In this document: piece by piece, positions 46,372-57,926 of the stretch
Layout of the letters: the number at the start of each line of letters is the position of its first letter
Numbering within the stretch: the first letter of the stretch is position 1
Program-made: the position numbers and the translations under genes
Notes under the pieces: model-generated
What the model was told of the DNA's origin: nothing
Databases searched by the model: none
What the model saw: the letters and a program-made list of their open reading frames with translations, nothing else
DNA from: Cryptomeria japonica
Taxonomy: Eukaryota > Streptophyta > Pinopsida > Cupressales > Cupressaceae
Length of the DNA: 64,000 nucleotides
NCBI RefSeq assembly: GCF_030272615.1
Contig: NC_081409.1
Location: 25,677,406 to 25,741,405, forward strand
Direction: 5' to 3'

Positions 46372-47032
46372 CTCTGTTAATTCTGCCAGTTCAGAGTCTA
46401 TGATAGGAGGTTTACTGTATTTGACACAAACAAGACCTGATATTATGAATGCAGTATGTATTGTTTCAAGATTTCAGAGATCCTAAAGAAAATCATGAAT
46501 CAGCAGTGAAAAGGATTTTCCGGTATCTACAAGGTACTACAAATCTTGGTTTATGGTATCCTAGAGATGAAAACTTTGATTTATGTGCATACACTGATGC
46601 AAATTGGGCAGGAGATATAGATGAGAGAAAAAGTACCACCGATGGAGCATTCTTTCTTGGCAGCAGATTAACTCTTGGTTGAGCAAGAAATAAAGTTGCA
46701 CATCTTTATCAACATCAGAATTAGAATATGTTGCAGCAACAACTAACTGTACACAGGTATTATGGATTAAGAAAATGTTGAAGGACATAAAGGTAAAATG
46801 CAAGGAACCTATAATCATTTACTGTGATAATATGACAACAATTGATATATCAAAGAATCTGGTATTTCACTCAAAAACTAAACATGTTTCTATCAAATTC
46901 AATTTTCTGAAAGAGAATGTTGAAGCAAAAGAAGTTTAATTGGTTTATGTGAACACTAAAGAGAAGATTGCAGATATCTTTACTAAACCTTTGCCGAAGA
47001 AAACTTTTGAATATCTTAGGGAGCAGCTTGGA
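46372..47032 (+). pseudogene. Copia RNase H fragment
   Basis: Reads SMIGGLLYLTQTRPDIMNAV, AVKRIFRYLQGTTNLGLWYPRDENFDLCAYTDANWAGDIDERKST and GAFFLGSRL, then frameshifts; further on KIADIFTKPLPKKTFEYLREQLGV. This is the end of RT plus the RNase H domain of a copia polyprotein, with D in YTDANWAG as one catalytic acidic residue. It is related to the copia at 55310-55690. Broken and lacking the upstream polyprotein. Confidence 0.85.
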
Positions 47033-47063
47033 GTTATACCCCTCATTGGTAGAAACTTGGATA

Positions 47064-48216
47064 GTTGATGTTTGTCATCTATAGATTTCCTAGTTCCGAA
47101 ATCATATTTAAAACCTCCTCTCTCAGTATCAAATTTAATATTGACTCCTGAGTCAATCAAGGGGGCCTTTATTGATGGATCCTTAACCAGATTTCCTAGT
47201 TCCCAAATCACATTGCCAAAAATGGTTCCCTCATAAAATTATGCTTTAATGTTGTAAGCCATTTTGGCAGTAATTAATTCCAAAGGTGTCGAGAGTTTAT
47301 CATTACAGTCCATATCTATGAGTATTTTCACCTGCGTTGAACTCATAAAATTTTCCTCCATCCCTATAAAAGACCCTAACGCATTCTCTATTTCTACTAG
47401 GGCATCAAAATTAAGCAATTTTATAGGAAGATAAGGAATTTTAACCCATCTGGGGAATGTTTTAGGTTTGTAGTCCAATGTATTAAAATTCAAATGCCAA
47501 TATATGAAGTGAAAACTATATCCTTTGAAAATAGAAGGCTTACCATACAACAGTTCATTCTTAAGCTTCTTACAATTACATTTTATAAAGATCAAATCAT
47601 TTGCCAGGATAGAAATACTTACCCATTGATGGTATGCCCAATACCACCATTGCTCAATCTTGTCGATCGACTGTCCGCTACCACTCCATTTTGCAAATAA
47701 TCCGAAGCTTTCACAACTTTCCCAACATGCACTCATGATTTTATTGTGAATCACAAAAGTATCTCCTCTTTTTGTTCCTTATGATTGCTCGTGGATTTTG
47801 ATGAATTGGTTCTTTGCTGGAGCCGACTTTGGATTAGTCTGATTATTATTTTGCTTATGGATAGGAACCTTGTTAGGGTTAAACTTTTTCTGCTTGTTGT
47901 GTTGCTTAGAAGGTCCAATGCCAGGTTGTTTGGTGGGCATGACATTAGGGCCAGGATGTCTGTAGAAATTCCCATTGTTGCTTTTTTGATCCTTGTTGGA
48001 CCAGACCGAATTCCGAAATCTAGACTGCAAAGGGAGGCATTGAGATAGTTTCTCCGCTTGCCTTATTTTCTTGGATTTAACAATTTGCCATTCGTTATTT
48101 TCCTTCTGATTCTGAGATTGCCAACATTTATCTACCCACTTGCCATTCTAAAATACCCATTGAGGCCTGTAATTATCTATTTTCCTCTTTAAATCAGGTT
48201 GCCCATCGTTGAACCT
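47064..48216 (-). pseudogene. LINE-2 ORF1, N-terminal part
   Basis: Starts close to the LINE 5' end with a basic, Asn/Gln/Lys-rich region (RHPGPNVMPTKQPGIGPSKQ...KKFNPNKVPIHKQNNNQ), then the DUF4283-type core (47754-47239): NKIMSACWESCESFGLFAKW...NDLIFIKCNCKKLKNELLYGKPSIFKGYSFHFIYWHLNFN...WVKIPYLPIKLLNFDALVEIENALGSF. A stop at 47239 is followed by more ORF1 (IWELGNLVKDPSIKAPLIDSGVNIKFDTERGG). ORF1 binds the LINE RNA. Further stops lie near 47751 and 48140. Confidence 0.72.
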
Positions 48217-48261
48217 GCGCGGACACATTTCTGTTGTTTTGCTCGAATTCAGTCGCATCGC

Positions 48262-48269
48262 TATCTAAG
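48262..48269. repeat. Target-site duplication of LINE-2 (TATCTAAG), right copy
   Basis: Pairs with 38318-38325. The flanks join as TTTAATTATCTAAGGTTTAT. Confidence 0.75.
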
Positions 48270-49652
48270 GTTTATTTATTGATTTATGATTTATTATTTA
48301 TTAAATATTGTTTGGTTATTTGATTATTGTTTATTTAATTTAATTTATTTGATTTATTGTTATTTATTTAATTGATATTGATTTGCTTTTATTTATTGAA
48401 TTTTATTGAATTGGTATTTAATGGGAATTGTATTTATTTTAGTTTTATTTGTTGGCTTTTATAATAATATTTATTTATAATTATTTAATATGGGTAAGTA
48501 TTGAATTATTATTTATCGGTTGGATAAATGATATTATCCTTGTTTATTGTGTTTCTTAGGATTATGATTTTTATATTTTATTTAATTTGATATATTATAC
48601 CTATCCACCTATTTTATTGGTTAAATGTAATGGTAGGTAAATAATATATGTATTTTAATATTTGTCTTGAATTTTGTATAGGGTAGGTATAATGTATGGT
48701 TTATGAAATATTTTCATTGGTCGACTTGTATTATAGTTTTGAGTTTAATTTTTGTATTAATTCGGCTTCCTGTGCATTCACGAGGGTTGGAAAATTTTGA
48801 AACCTTTTGAAGATTTTGATTTGGAGAGTTTTGCTTTGGATTTGGATTTATTTATTGGAGGATTGTTGTTGGATTTTGGATTGCACCTTCAAATTTCTTC
48901 TTATTTCTTCATTTTCTAGGTTGGCTTCCTTTTCCAGCACTCAGCATTTGATTTGGAAAATATTGTATGCTGTTTTTTGAAAAGATTGCTTGGGGAATTT
49001 GGAATTGTAGTTGCTGAAACTTATTGCTATTTGATAAGGGATTGTTTGGGGGAAAATTGCTTTCCAAAGGTTTTGATTCTCTTAAAATGGATTATCTGAA
49101 GCTTATCACTAAATTATTTGTGTATAAATGTGATTTTTAGCTATTGTATTTGATTGATTATGGTTTGAAATCGGATTGGTTTATCCCTTGGTTGATTGCT
49201 TGAGTCTCCCTTCATCCTGAGCTTATTTTGATGTTTTAACCTTTGTATGGTTGCTAAGAGTTCTCTGTGACTCTCTAAGATTGTACAATTGAGTGTGTAG
49301 ACACTTCCAAGCATATGAAATGGTTACAATTGAACATTGAAAGACTTTCTTAGGTCTCCTAAAGTGGATTGCAACTTTGCTTTCTTTCTCCCTTGTTATT
49401 TTAGTCTTCTATGTCTCAGATTTGTCATTGTGGGAGATGATTTTCCTCATGCAACTTTCAGCAGTGATTATGTTTATGATGTTTTTGATTTTACTTGATG
49501 GTAATTAGATCTTCTAGACCCTATGGTTGCAGTATGTGGGTCATTTTTGACCCCTTAGTCTACTTATGCCAGTTGATAAGCCATGCATCCCTGTTTGGTG
49601 TGTTTTTCTACACTTTCTCCAAAAACGCTACAAGATCAACCATGGGAAATGA

Positions 49653-49704
49653 GGTACATATCATGGGTTCTATTATTCACCCTAGGGGTTCCATGATATG
49701 TACC
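49653..49704. repeat. Perfect 14-bp inverted repeat (hairpin)
   Basis: GGTACATATCATGG at 49653-49666 and its exact reverse complement CCATGATATGTACC at 49691-49704, loop 24 nt. No following T-run. Confidence 0.9.
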
Positions 49705-49795
49705 GAGGGCACTGAGAGACATGCCAAGGGTGTAGAAGCCCTAAAACTACATTTTCAAGCCTTTTTCCCCAAAACGCTTTTTGGGAGACTAGAAA

Positions 49796-49879
49796 TGCTA
49801 CCATATGGACCGAAAATGCCACCATACATACCAAAAATGCCATACTACATACCAAGGGCACCGCTATACATACCAGGGG
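49796..49879 (+). repeat. 21-bp tandem repeat (4 units)
   Basis: Units based on ATGCCACCATACATACCAAAA repeat four times with 2-6 differences each. On the plus strand they would encode a seven-residue repeat (MPPYIPK-like). Confidence 0.8.
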
Positions 49880-51784
49880 CGATGAAGTGCTTTTCGGGAG
49901 CTCCAAACTGCTCTGGAGGCCCTAAAAAGTCAGTTTTTGGTCATGCGAGAGTCTTGTCAGCGTTTGTTTATTCTCCAGAGGCATGTGTGATTTGTGTTGA
50001 GCTTATTTGAATTGTATTTGATTTATTTTTATCTTTCATGAGGTCCTTTTTTCTCTAGTGAGAGGATTTGAGCCCCACCTTTGAGATGTTTCTTTTGCAT
50101 TATGTTGCTCCGACAAGAGGGAGAATTCCTTATTGTTGAGGGATGATCTTATGAATCCAGTGGGATGTGTTATGCCTCTTTGTTGAGGATCTGGATTCAC
50201 CTTTGAGTTATGTTCATGATTGTCTCTTTGATTGTTATGCATTGGTGAAGGCTATTGTCATGTATGAGGCCTTGGGTATCCTACTATGTGCAATATGTTC
50301 TTTATGGTACCATGGGTACTTTTATATCTCTTGTGAGCCTTCATTATTATGGTTATGATGCTATTTTTATGTGTGTTCCACCTTAAGGTCTAGGTGCATG
50401 TAATGGGGAGTGGACTTCCAAATGAGTGACTGGGGTCTCGAGGATTAGATACCTAGGTCATCCGGGGGTCTAGACTACCATAATACCTCATGGGAGTTTT
50501 TCTTTGTAATCAAGTGATAACATAATTAAATCTATGATGGTTGAGTAGTGATAGGTTCTCACATTAAAAAGAATAAAATTGGTTTTGTGGCTTCAAATCA
50601 CATCCCTGGTATGGTCATATGGATTTGGGAATGGTTGGGAAGACCTTGGTGACCCAGGTAAGCTGAACTCCCTAGATATCCTCATAGTTTGAGATGGATC
50701 TGCATGAGTATCACGGATGTCGAGAATAGGTTCCCATGATGACTTCATGTGATGACACTCCTATCCCTACATGTAGGTCCTATCTCCTTATGCTTTTCTT
50801 GTTATTGCGCCTCTAGAGGTCTCTATTCTTTATGTTGTGGTCATGTGATTCGTTGTTGTATTCATGTTGGTGTTATGTGATGTCATGTCGATTCCTTTAG
50901 TTGTTAGGTGTTAGCCTACATCTAGAGTGTGAGTTGGAACCTCATGTCATCTCCTATCACGGGGGGTGGTTCCTATTTGGTTCCACATGGTTGGGTGGTT
51001 TGATGCCTTCTACCATTAGGATATTCCTCTTCGTGGATGCTAGCGTGCATGGATTGGATTTTGAATTCTTCATGTGATTATTCTTCAGAGCTGATTTCTA
51101 TGTACATGGAAAAGAAGACATTGTATCATGATGATTTGTGAATGTAAGAGAAATTATGTATCTTTGTATCAAGCAACTTTATGTAATTGAAAAGCAAATT
51201 GTAATAGGTTTTGATATGGTGAGTAGGAGAAATGTTCCTTAATTATTCCTTGATGTAATGGATATTCTTTATGTAAGAGAAGTTGTGAATTCTATGTGAG
51301 AAAGAAATGAGATATCCTATATGTATTTGTGTTGCATTTATATTGACAAGATGAAATTATGCAATGCTAATCTATGGAATGAATGATAAAAAGGTTAGAA
51401 TAGTTGCTTTGATCTTATTGAGTAATTAGGTGTTAACTAGATGAAATGGTTTAATGGATTTAAGATCTTTTATTGGTGAATGTTATGTTATGCTAGTTAA
51501 ATGGATAAGTGTTATGTTAGATGATGTCAAGTAGTGACGTTAAGATACCCTAGGGAATGGATGTGTTTGCAAGAGTATAATTGAGTTAGGTTGATGTGTT
51601 TAAATGTTTTAATTCCGCTTGCGTAATGTAGTTTCATGATTATGTACATTGTGGTATATGATATCTTGTGAAAAGTTGATGTTGCATTATTGTATGATAG
51701 TGCTAACTTAGACTAATGAATCTTAAAAAACAAATATTTCCTTTTTGTTAGTAGATCATAGGTTATTTCTCTAGGGTATTTTGG

Positions 51785-52430
51785 CAGGCATTACAGTTCT
51801 ATTTGAAAACTTTACCAATTGGAATCTATGAAATTGTCATACTGACTATACCATACCAAAGAATGGTCCTTAGACTCGGGATGAGGTTAAGAATTATGAG
51901 ACCAATGTGAAGTATAGAGCTACAATTATTAGTTATATAAGTGACAGAGTATCTGCTAAGGTTACAAGATTTTCCAAATATGTTTGGGAAAAACTAAGTT
52001 ATGCATATGAAGGAGATCCAAAGACAAATCAAGCCAAGCTAATGAACCTGAAGCACAAGTTTGAGAGCATGGGAATGTTTGATGATGATAATATTGAAGA
52101 CTATACACACATAGTGAATGAAATAGTAAATGCTATTAAGGGTGCCAATGGAAAAATGGAAGAAAGTGATGTCATGAGAAAGGTGTTGCTGACTCTACCA
52201 AAACCCCGGAAACCCAAGAAATGTGCAAGAAAAGTCATGATTTAGATGAGTACACAATGGACCAGCTCCTTGGTTTACTATTTGCCTATGAGATTGTTGA
52301 AATAAATGATATCAAAAGGGAAAGGAAAGAGGCTACATTCAATGTGTTAAGGAATCCTGAAGATAAGGATGAGATTGAAGAAAAATTTCCAAGGAGACTA
52401 AAGAGAGGTATTGGAAGGTAAAAAGGTAAT
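51785..52430 (+). pseudogene. Copia gag (first half)
   Basis: Copia gag of a plus-strand element: VLFENFTNWN near 51798, then KYVWEKLSYAYEGDPKTNQAKLMNLKHKFESMGMFDDDNIEDYTHIVNEIVNAIKGANGKMEESDVMRKVLLTLP, the UBN2-type gag core. It continues in another frame (DLDEYTMDQLLGLLFAYEIVEI). Gag builds the particle. The element is broken by frameshifts and no 5' LTR is recognised upstream. Confidence 0.8.
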
Positions 52431-52436
52431 TTTCCC

Positions 52437-53925
52437 TTGAAATTATTTAATTGTGGTAAAATTGGTCATTATGATGCTAGGTGTATGTATAAGGAAGATT
52501 ACAAAAAATATGATGAAGATGAAAGGAAGGATAGACATATAAGAAATGACAGGAAAAAGAGATTTTACTCAATGGAGGCTCACTCATTTGAGGATGAAGA
52601 TGGTGATGATTCAAATAAAGAATCCTTATTTTTTTCTATAGAAGAGAAAGATAAGGGAAGGATTGGAAGACCGAAAGATATGAAGAAATGTGAAAAACTA
52701 GCAAATGAGAAGACTACCTTGCATGCTAAAGTTGAACCACAGGATTGGATCATTGACTTTGGATGCTCAAACCATATGATAGGTGATAAAGGGAAGTTCA
52801 TTAACCTTGAGAAGTATGATGATGGATCAGATAAATTTGTAAGAGAAGAGGCAACACCTATTTGCCAAAAAGGAAGCATTACAATTGATGATAAACATAA
52901 AATTGATAATGTTTGTTATATAAAAGGTTTGCAACATGACTTGTTGAGTGTGAGTTAGATATGCAATAGAGGTTATGAACTTACATTTAAAGGGTCCGGA
53001 TGTGTGATTAGAAAAGGAAATTTAGGAAGATTGGTTGCAGAAGGTGTTAGAACAAATGGAAATGTCTACTATGTGAAAGATAAGAGTGGAAGTAGTCGTA
53101 TGATGGCACAAAGTAGTGATTGTTAGTTGTGGCACAAAAGAATGGGACATATCAATTTTGATAATATGGTAAAAATCATTACTACTAATGCTACGAGTGA
53201 TCTATCGAGGATCATCAAGCCTATTGATACTATGTGCAGGGAATGTCAATTGGGAAAATAGACGAAGACAAGGTTTAAGAAAGGAATACTCTACTTCAAA
53301 ACCCCTGGAATTGATTCACCCATATCTTTGCAGACCTACTAGGACAAGAGGACCCAATGGAGAGAGGTAATTTATGTTGCTTATTGGTGATTACTCTATG
53401 ATGACATGGGTTACATTCTTAAAAGAAAAATATAAGGCTTTATAAAGATTTATAGTGTTTAAATCAATGGTTGAGAACTAAGTAGATGCTAAAATCAAGT
53501 GTTTGAGATATGATAGAGGAGGTGAATTTATTTCAAATGAATTTGTCAAATTTTGTGAAAAACATGGAATGAGATGGCATTTTTGTGCTCTAAAGAATAC
53601 TCAATAAAATGAAGCTATAGAAAGAAAGAATAAAACTGTAATTGAGATGGCTAAAACTATGTTGAAGGATGCTAACCTAACTAATATGCATTGGAAAGAA
53701 GACGTGCATAGTATTATTTACATTCTTAACAGGATACAAGTGGGAGTGAATAATATCAAGACACCTTACGAGCCTTGGAATGAGAGAAACCCTACTGTGA
53801 AGCATTTCAAAACATTTGGAAGTAAGTTTTATATCAAGAGAGATGAAGAAAATCTAAGAAAGTTTGATGCCAAAGCAGATGAAGGCATATTTTTGGGGTA
53901 TGCTACAAATAGAAAGACTTACTAG
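52437..53925 (+). pseudogene. Copia zinc knuckle, protease and integrase
   Basis: LFNCGKIGHYDARC is a CCHC knuckle whose first Cys has become Leu. Protease: DWIIDFGCSNHMIGDKGKF, where the D-S-G active site reads D-F-G. The pre-integrase zinc module follows (LWHKRMGHINFDNM...CRECQLGK), then integrase with LRYDRGGEFISNEF (second catalytic Asp) and NEAIERKNKTVIEMAKTML (catalytic Glu), ending KFDAKADEGIFLGYATNRKTY. Integrase would insert the cDNA. There are at least six stops or frameshifts (e.g. near 52958, 53126, 53260, 53340, 53443, 53607). Confidence 0.87.
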
Positions 53926-54339
53926 TGTTAGAAAAAGAAGATGAATAAGATGGTGGAAATTACAAATGTAAAAGTGTGTGAAGAATGGAGTCAGATTGCT
54001 CCTGAACTTGAACCTAAGACTAAAATATAGTTTATCCTAGTTATTACAAAAGAAAGGGTTAATTCAAAAGATGGAGATGGAAAAGAGACAAGTACAAGAG
54101 AAGAAGACGAATCCAAGAAAGTTCCCAAGACTCTAGATAAGTATGTGTGAAATAACCACTTAGAAGATCAGATCATTGGAGACAAAATAAAGGTGTTCAA
54201 ACAAGAAGAAAAGTTGTAGAAACTAGCAAGCAAAAAAGATTTTGTTTCTTATCTCAAGTGATACCGAAGTATTATGAGGAAGCAAGCAAGTATGAAAGTT
54301 TGATGAAGGAAATGGAAGAAGAGCCAAGAATCAAATAGA

Positions 54340-55694
54340 TAAGAATCAAACATGGGAAGTAGTACCTAGACTAGTGGACAAGAATGTGATAGGAATTGAG
54401 TGGGTGTTTAAGAAGAAGCTAAATGAAGATGGACAAGTCACAAGGAATAAGACAAGACTGGTATGTAAAGTTTATTCACAAGTAGAAGGTATAGGTTTCA
54501 AGGAGACATTTTCTCTAGTAGCTAGGATGGAGGCTATAAGGATGTTTCTTTACATATTATGCTTTTAATAACTTTAAGGTATATTAGATGGATGCTAAGT
54601 TAGCCTTTCTGAATGGAGATCTTAAAGAAGAAGTTTATATTTGATAACTAGATTGGTTTAAGTTATTAGAAGATTTGAATATGGTGTGCAAATTGAAAAA
54701 GGCATTTTATGGACTCAAACAAGTACCCAAGGTTTGGTATGATAGATTGGATAGTTGCTTGGTACAACAGAACTTCAGAAAAGGCACTGTGGACATCAAT
54801 ATTTATTTCAAAATTGAAGATGATAAGTTGCTGATTGTTTTTGTATATGTTGATGATATTTTATTTGGAGGAGATGATGATTTATGTAAAAAGTTTGCAG
54901 AAGAAATGCATAAAGAATTTGAAATATTCGTGATTGGCGAGTTGTCATTTATTGGTCTGCAAGTCACATAGTCAGAAGATGGAATATTCATTTCTCAAGC
55001 CAAGTATGTCCTAGAGATGTTAAAGAAGTTTGGGATGAAAAATAGTAAACCATTTGCAACTCCCTTGGCTACTAAATGTAAGTTAAGCAAGGATGACAAA
55101 TCTTTAGATGTTGATAAGAAGTAAAGATCTATGATTGGAGGACCATTGTATTTGATTTCCTCTTGATTGAATATTATGTAGGTTGTCTGTTTGGTTGCAA
55201 GATTTTAGGCTAACTTGAAGCAAACTCATGACCAAGTACAGTAAATAGAATTTTTAGATATTTCAAAGACAGTCTAAACTTTAGTCTATGGTATAAGAAG
55301 AATGATGGTTTCATGTTAAGGCATATACTGATGCTAATTGGGTCGAATGTGTTGATGACAAGAAAAGTACAAGCGGAGGTGCATTTTTCTTGGGGGACAA
55401 ATTGATCTCATGGTTAAGTAAGAAGTAAGATTCAATGTCATTATCTACTATAGAAGAAAAATACATTGCAACAACATCTTGTTGTACTTAGATCATGAAT
55501 ATGACGAGGCAACACCTATTATGTGTGATAATAAAAGTATTGTAAACATCTAAAAGAATCTTGTAATTCACTCAAGAAATAAACACATTTTAATTTGGTA
55601 TCGTTTTTTGAGAGAGAGGGTTGCAAAAAAAGAAGTCAGATTGGACTATGTACCTACAAAGGAACATATTGCAGATATATTTACTAAAGCCTTG
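54340..55694 (+). pseudogene. Copia reverse transcriptase and RNase H
   Basis: RT begins VIGIEWVFKKKLNEDGQVTRNKTRLVCKVYSQVEGIGFKETF, continues with VCKLKKAFYGLKQVPKVWYDRLD and keeps the catalytic YVDDILFGG (54848-54875). RNase H: AYTDANWVECVDDKKSTSGGAFFLGDKLISWLSKK (55323-55430) and the terminal HIADIFTKAL at about 55663-55693, where sequence changes to the E3 LTR. Numerous stops; non-functional. Related to the fragment at 46372-47032. Confidence 0.87.
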
Positions 55695-56111
55695 TGTGGG
55701 GGAAAAAGCGAGACTAGGTTATCATGCCCTAATCCTACCTCTTGTCACACACTACGGAATACGAAAGAGCCTAGAGGTATCGCACAATTGGCTACTTCTT
55801 TTTGTGAAAGAGAGAGCCACGGGATACCTATTAGGGTTTCTATTCCTTTGTTGTAATTGAAAGGTAAGATTATGCAAGTTCAATTCCTAACCCTAAAATG
55901 CAAGTATGAGCTAACAACAAGATTACAGAATTGAACTTAAACAATGGAAAGCTGTAAATACAAGGATGAAATAAGAATGCAGATGTGTACCCGAAGTCAA
56001 AATCGGACTGAAAATGTGCGGGATGGGGGCGCGGGCGCCACTGTCCTGAAAACTGCACCGGAAACTGTCGTTCTGCACTCTGAAACACTGTCGGGAAGCT
56101 GTCTGTCCGGA

Positions 56112-56203
56112 GGACCAGGGTGCCCAGCGCCTCTGTCCCAGGGACCAGGGTGCCCAGCGCCCCTATCCTGGCAGGACCAGGGCGCCCAGCGCCCCTGTCC
56201 CAG
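56112..56203 (-). repeat. GGACCAGGGYGCC array in E3 LTR
   Basis: Three units of 30-32 bp beginning GGACCAGGGTGCCCAGCGCC (the third has GGACCAGGGCGCC). The reverse complement, GGCGCCCTGGTCC, is one of the PMD intron motifs (58120). The array lies downstream of the predicted LTR start in element sense, so it would be in the genomic RNA. Confidence 0.9.
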
Positions 56204-56324
56204 TCTTCTGCTCTGCAATTTGATACAGAGTGCTATCTCGACCTGTTCTCTCCGGATCTGTATCCTGCGACGTCGTCTGAGTCCCGAAACCTGCACTTAT
56301 ATCTGAAAAAGGGGGTATGGGCAG

Positions 56325-56332
56325 CTATATAG
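56325..56332 (-). promoter_or_regulatory. Candidate TATA box of E3 LTR
   Basis: Minus-strand ACCCTATATAGCTGCC. It is the best TATA match in the LTR and predicts transcription from about 56295. Confidence 0.45.
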
Positions 56333-57343
56333 GGTTTTGCCTTAGTCAAACCCCCGCTTTGGTGATTTCCACCTCCACGAATAGCCAAGTTGTTTTGTAA
56401 AATATATTGTGTGTGCAGACCTAGTGTGTGTGCAAGGTCCTAAAATGCAAGAAAGCAAACTAGAGCAACCTAGAAAGTAAACCCTAATTGCTTGTAAATG
56501 ATAATGTAAATGCTCTAAATCAAGATGCAAAGTGATCTAAAGCATGAATGAAGGATATATTGAAGCTTTATGCAAAGACATGAAAACAACATGAAATCAT
56601 ACCCAACCCTCAAGGGAGAGGTACAAGCCAATCTTCAGTCGGTAATCTCCTATTGTTCTTCAATGTCTTCCAAGCCCTAAATGGATGAATGGAATTGATA
56701 AATGCTTGATAGAGGGATGTTGTAAGATGTTGAAGTCTTCAAAGATCTGCTCTTTCGCTGCATATGAGGTCCCTGGAAACAAAAATCTGATCCTTTCAAA
56801 TGAAGAAAGAGAGCTCTTATGTATGAAACCCTAGGTCGCAATTTCGTCTTTTGGCCGACCTAGAGATTGAATATCCCGCCAATTTCTTGGGGTTAAGCTT
56901 TATTTTATGATTGGATCGCGCTCCTAAAATTTCGGGAAAAATGTCCGGGACCGTGTGCACTCCGGGCGCCACGGTCCCAACAACTTTTCACCAAATTTTC
57001 AGGGCCGTCAGATATGATGATTTTAGAGAGAATCCCGAAGTTACAGGTGATTTCGAGATGTTTTGACCCCCGAAATCAAGCCCCCAAGCTCAGAATAGGG
57101 CCTAATTAGGGTTTTTGATTAAGTGATGTATTGGAGGAATAAAATGAAAGGGGCACACTTTAATGAAAGGGCCCGACTTTGTGATGTGGAAGATGATGAA
57201 ATAGAACCTTTAGACCTAATTAATTTGATTAATTAAGTGCTAAAGGGGAAATGCAATGCAAAATGCAACTGCGCCAAGGCGGGTGCTAAACTAGGTGTTA
57301 AATTGTACTGCTTTAGCAAGTGCGTACAATTTATGACGTTACA

Positions 57344-57361
57344 TTTAACCCCCACTTTAGC
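57344..57361 (-). other. E3 polypurine tract
   Basis: Minus-strand GCTAAAGTGGGGGTTAAA directly abutting the LTR. Confidence 0.8.
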
Positions 57362-57926
57362 GGTCATATGAGTACTACGTGCATATGCAAGCTAAAGTAC
57401 AGAAAAGTAAACATTATTTGAAAAAAGGATATATCCATAAGTTGTCGGACGAAGCCCCCAGCGGTATCTGCAGTACACAGTTAGGAACCGCACCCTACAA
57501 AACACACGTTAGATCACAAAAATCACCTAATGCTTACTAAGGAAAGTGATGAAATTTGTGAGTAGCTGTATGCCCCCCCCTGTTTCAACTTGCTTATTAG
57601 GGAGGTGAAACAGGCTAGCATGTTTACTTACGACAAATTGTGTAAGAGAGTATTGATGAGGGATGTTCACTGAAAAGGCTTCATCAGAGCACTTTTTGGA
57701 ACATCCCAAGAGTAGGGGAATGAAAATATGATTCCTACGCAACAAACAGTTCGAAAATCGCATCTCCCAAACTCAAGTTATGATGAAATGAGTGAAAGAG
57801 GAAAATTAGGGTTTTGAAAGTAAAGGTAAAGGAATGAACGTATATACCTTGAAAGAGACATTTGCATTTGTCACTTTGTTGATTCTGAGTACTGTTCATT
57901 GCAGCGGAGCCCACATAGCCATCATC
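57362..57926 (+). promoter_or_regulatory. Promoter/5' region of E3 PMD gene
   Basis: Non-coding stretch between PPT and the PMD ATG. A TATATA at 57841-57846 lies 81-86 bp upstream of the ATG, much as in E1 and E2. TTCATTGCAG at 57897-57906 could be a 3' splice site of a 5'-UTR intron. No sequence similarity to the E1/E2 promoter is evident by eye. Confidence 0.45.

Larger units (their letters stand above)
44983..47032 (-). mobile_element. Rearranged copia fragment inside LINE-2
   Basis: Consists of a minus-strand copia LTR (46044-44983) with its PPT and pre-LTR region, joined to a copia RNase H segment lying in the opposite (plus) orientation (about 46372-47032). A normal element would have RNase H on the same strand as its LTR, so an internal inversion or a composite insertion took place. 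Confidence 0.65.
38326..48261 (-). mobile_element. LINE-2: near full-length L1-type LINE, minus strand
   Basis: Runs from a 5' end at 48261 to a short poly(A) at 38335-38327 and is bounded by TATCTAAG. Order in element sense: ORF1 (48216-47064, resumed 44977-44440), ORF2 with endonuclease, RT, a zinc-finger-like region and RNase H (44382-40230), an extra coding-like tail (39862-39157) and an 0.8-kb 3' UTR. Without the copia insertion it is about 7.9 kb, within the usual plant L1 range. Frames are broken at several points, so it is dead but only moderately decayed. Confidence 0.82.
48270..51784. other. AT-rich intergenic sequence, no gene seen
   Basis: 48280-48720 is rich in TTTATTTAATT-type repeats and resembles, in reverse orientation, the A/T part of the E1/E2 LTRs, so it may be a related old LTR. 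48720-51784 holds a 14-bp hairpin (49653-49704) and a 21-bp tandem repeat (49796-49879). A 171-codon open stretch covers 49495-50010, but nothing supports it as a gene. Confidence 0.5.
55695..57343 (-). repeat. E3 3' LTR
   Basis: The right end (GACGTTACA) is fixed by the adjoining PPT. The left end is placed at TGTGGGGGAAAA, where copia coding stops. About 1.65 kb. It contains a minus-strand TATATAG at 56325-56332 and GC-rich motif copies at 56034, 56112-56203 and 56965. Confidence 0.72.

Noticed and set aside
49495-50010. 171-codon open frame on the plus strand
   Set aside because: Composition is not convincingly coding, the middle is a 21-bp tandem repeat, and the sequence matches no family I know; reported only as part of the intergenic region.
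56120-56332. Open frames in the E3 LTR
   Set aside because: GC-rich repeat units give open frames on both strands; no coding evidence.
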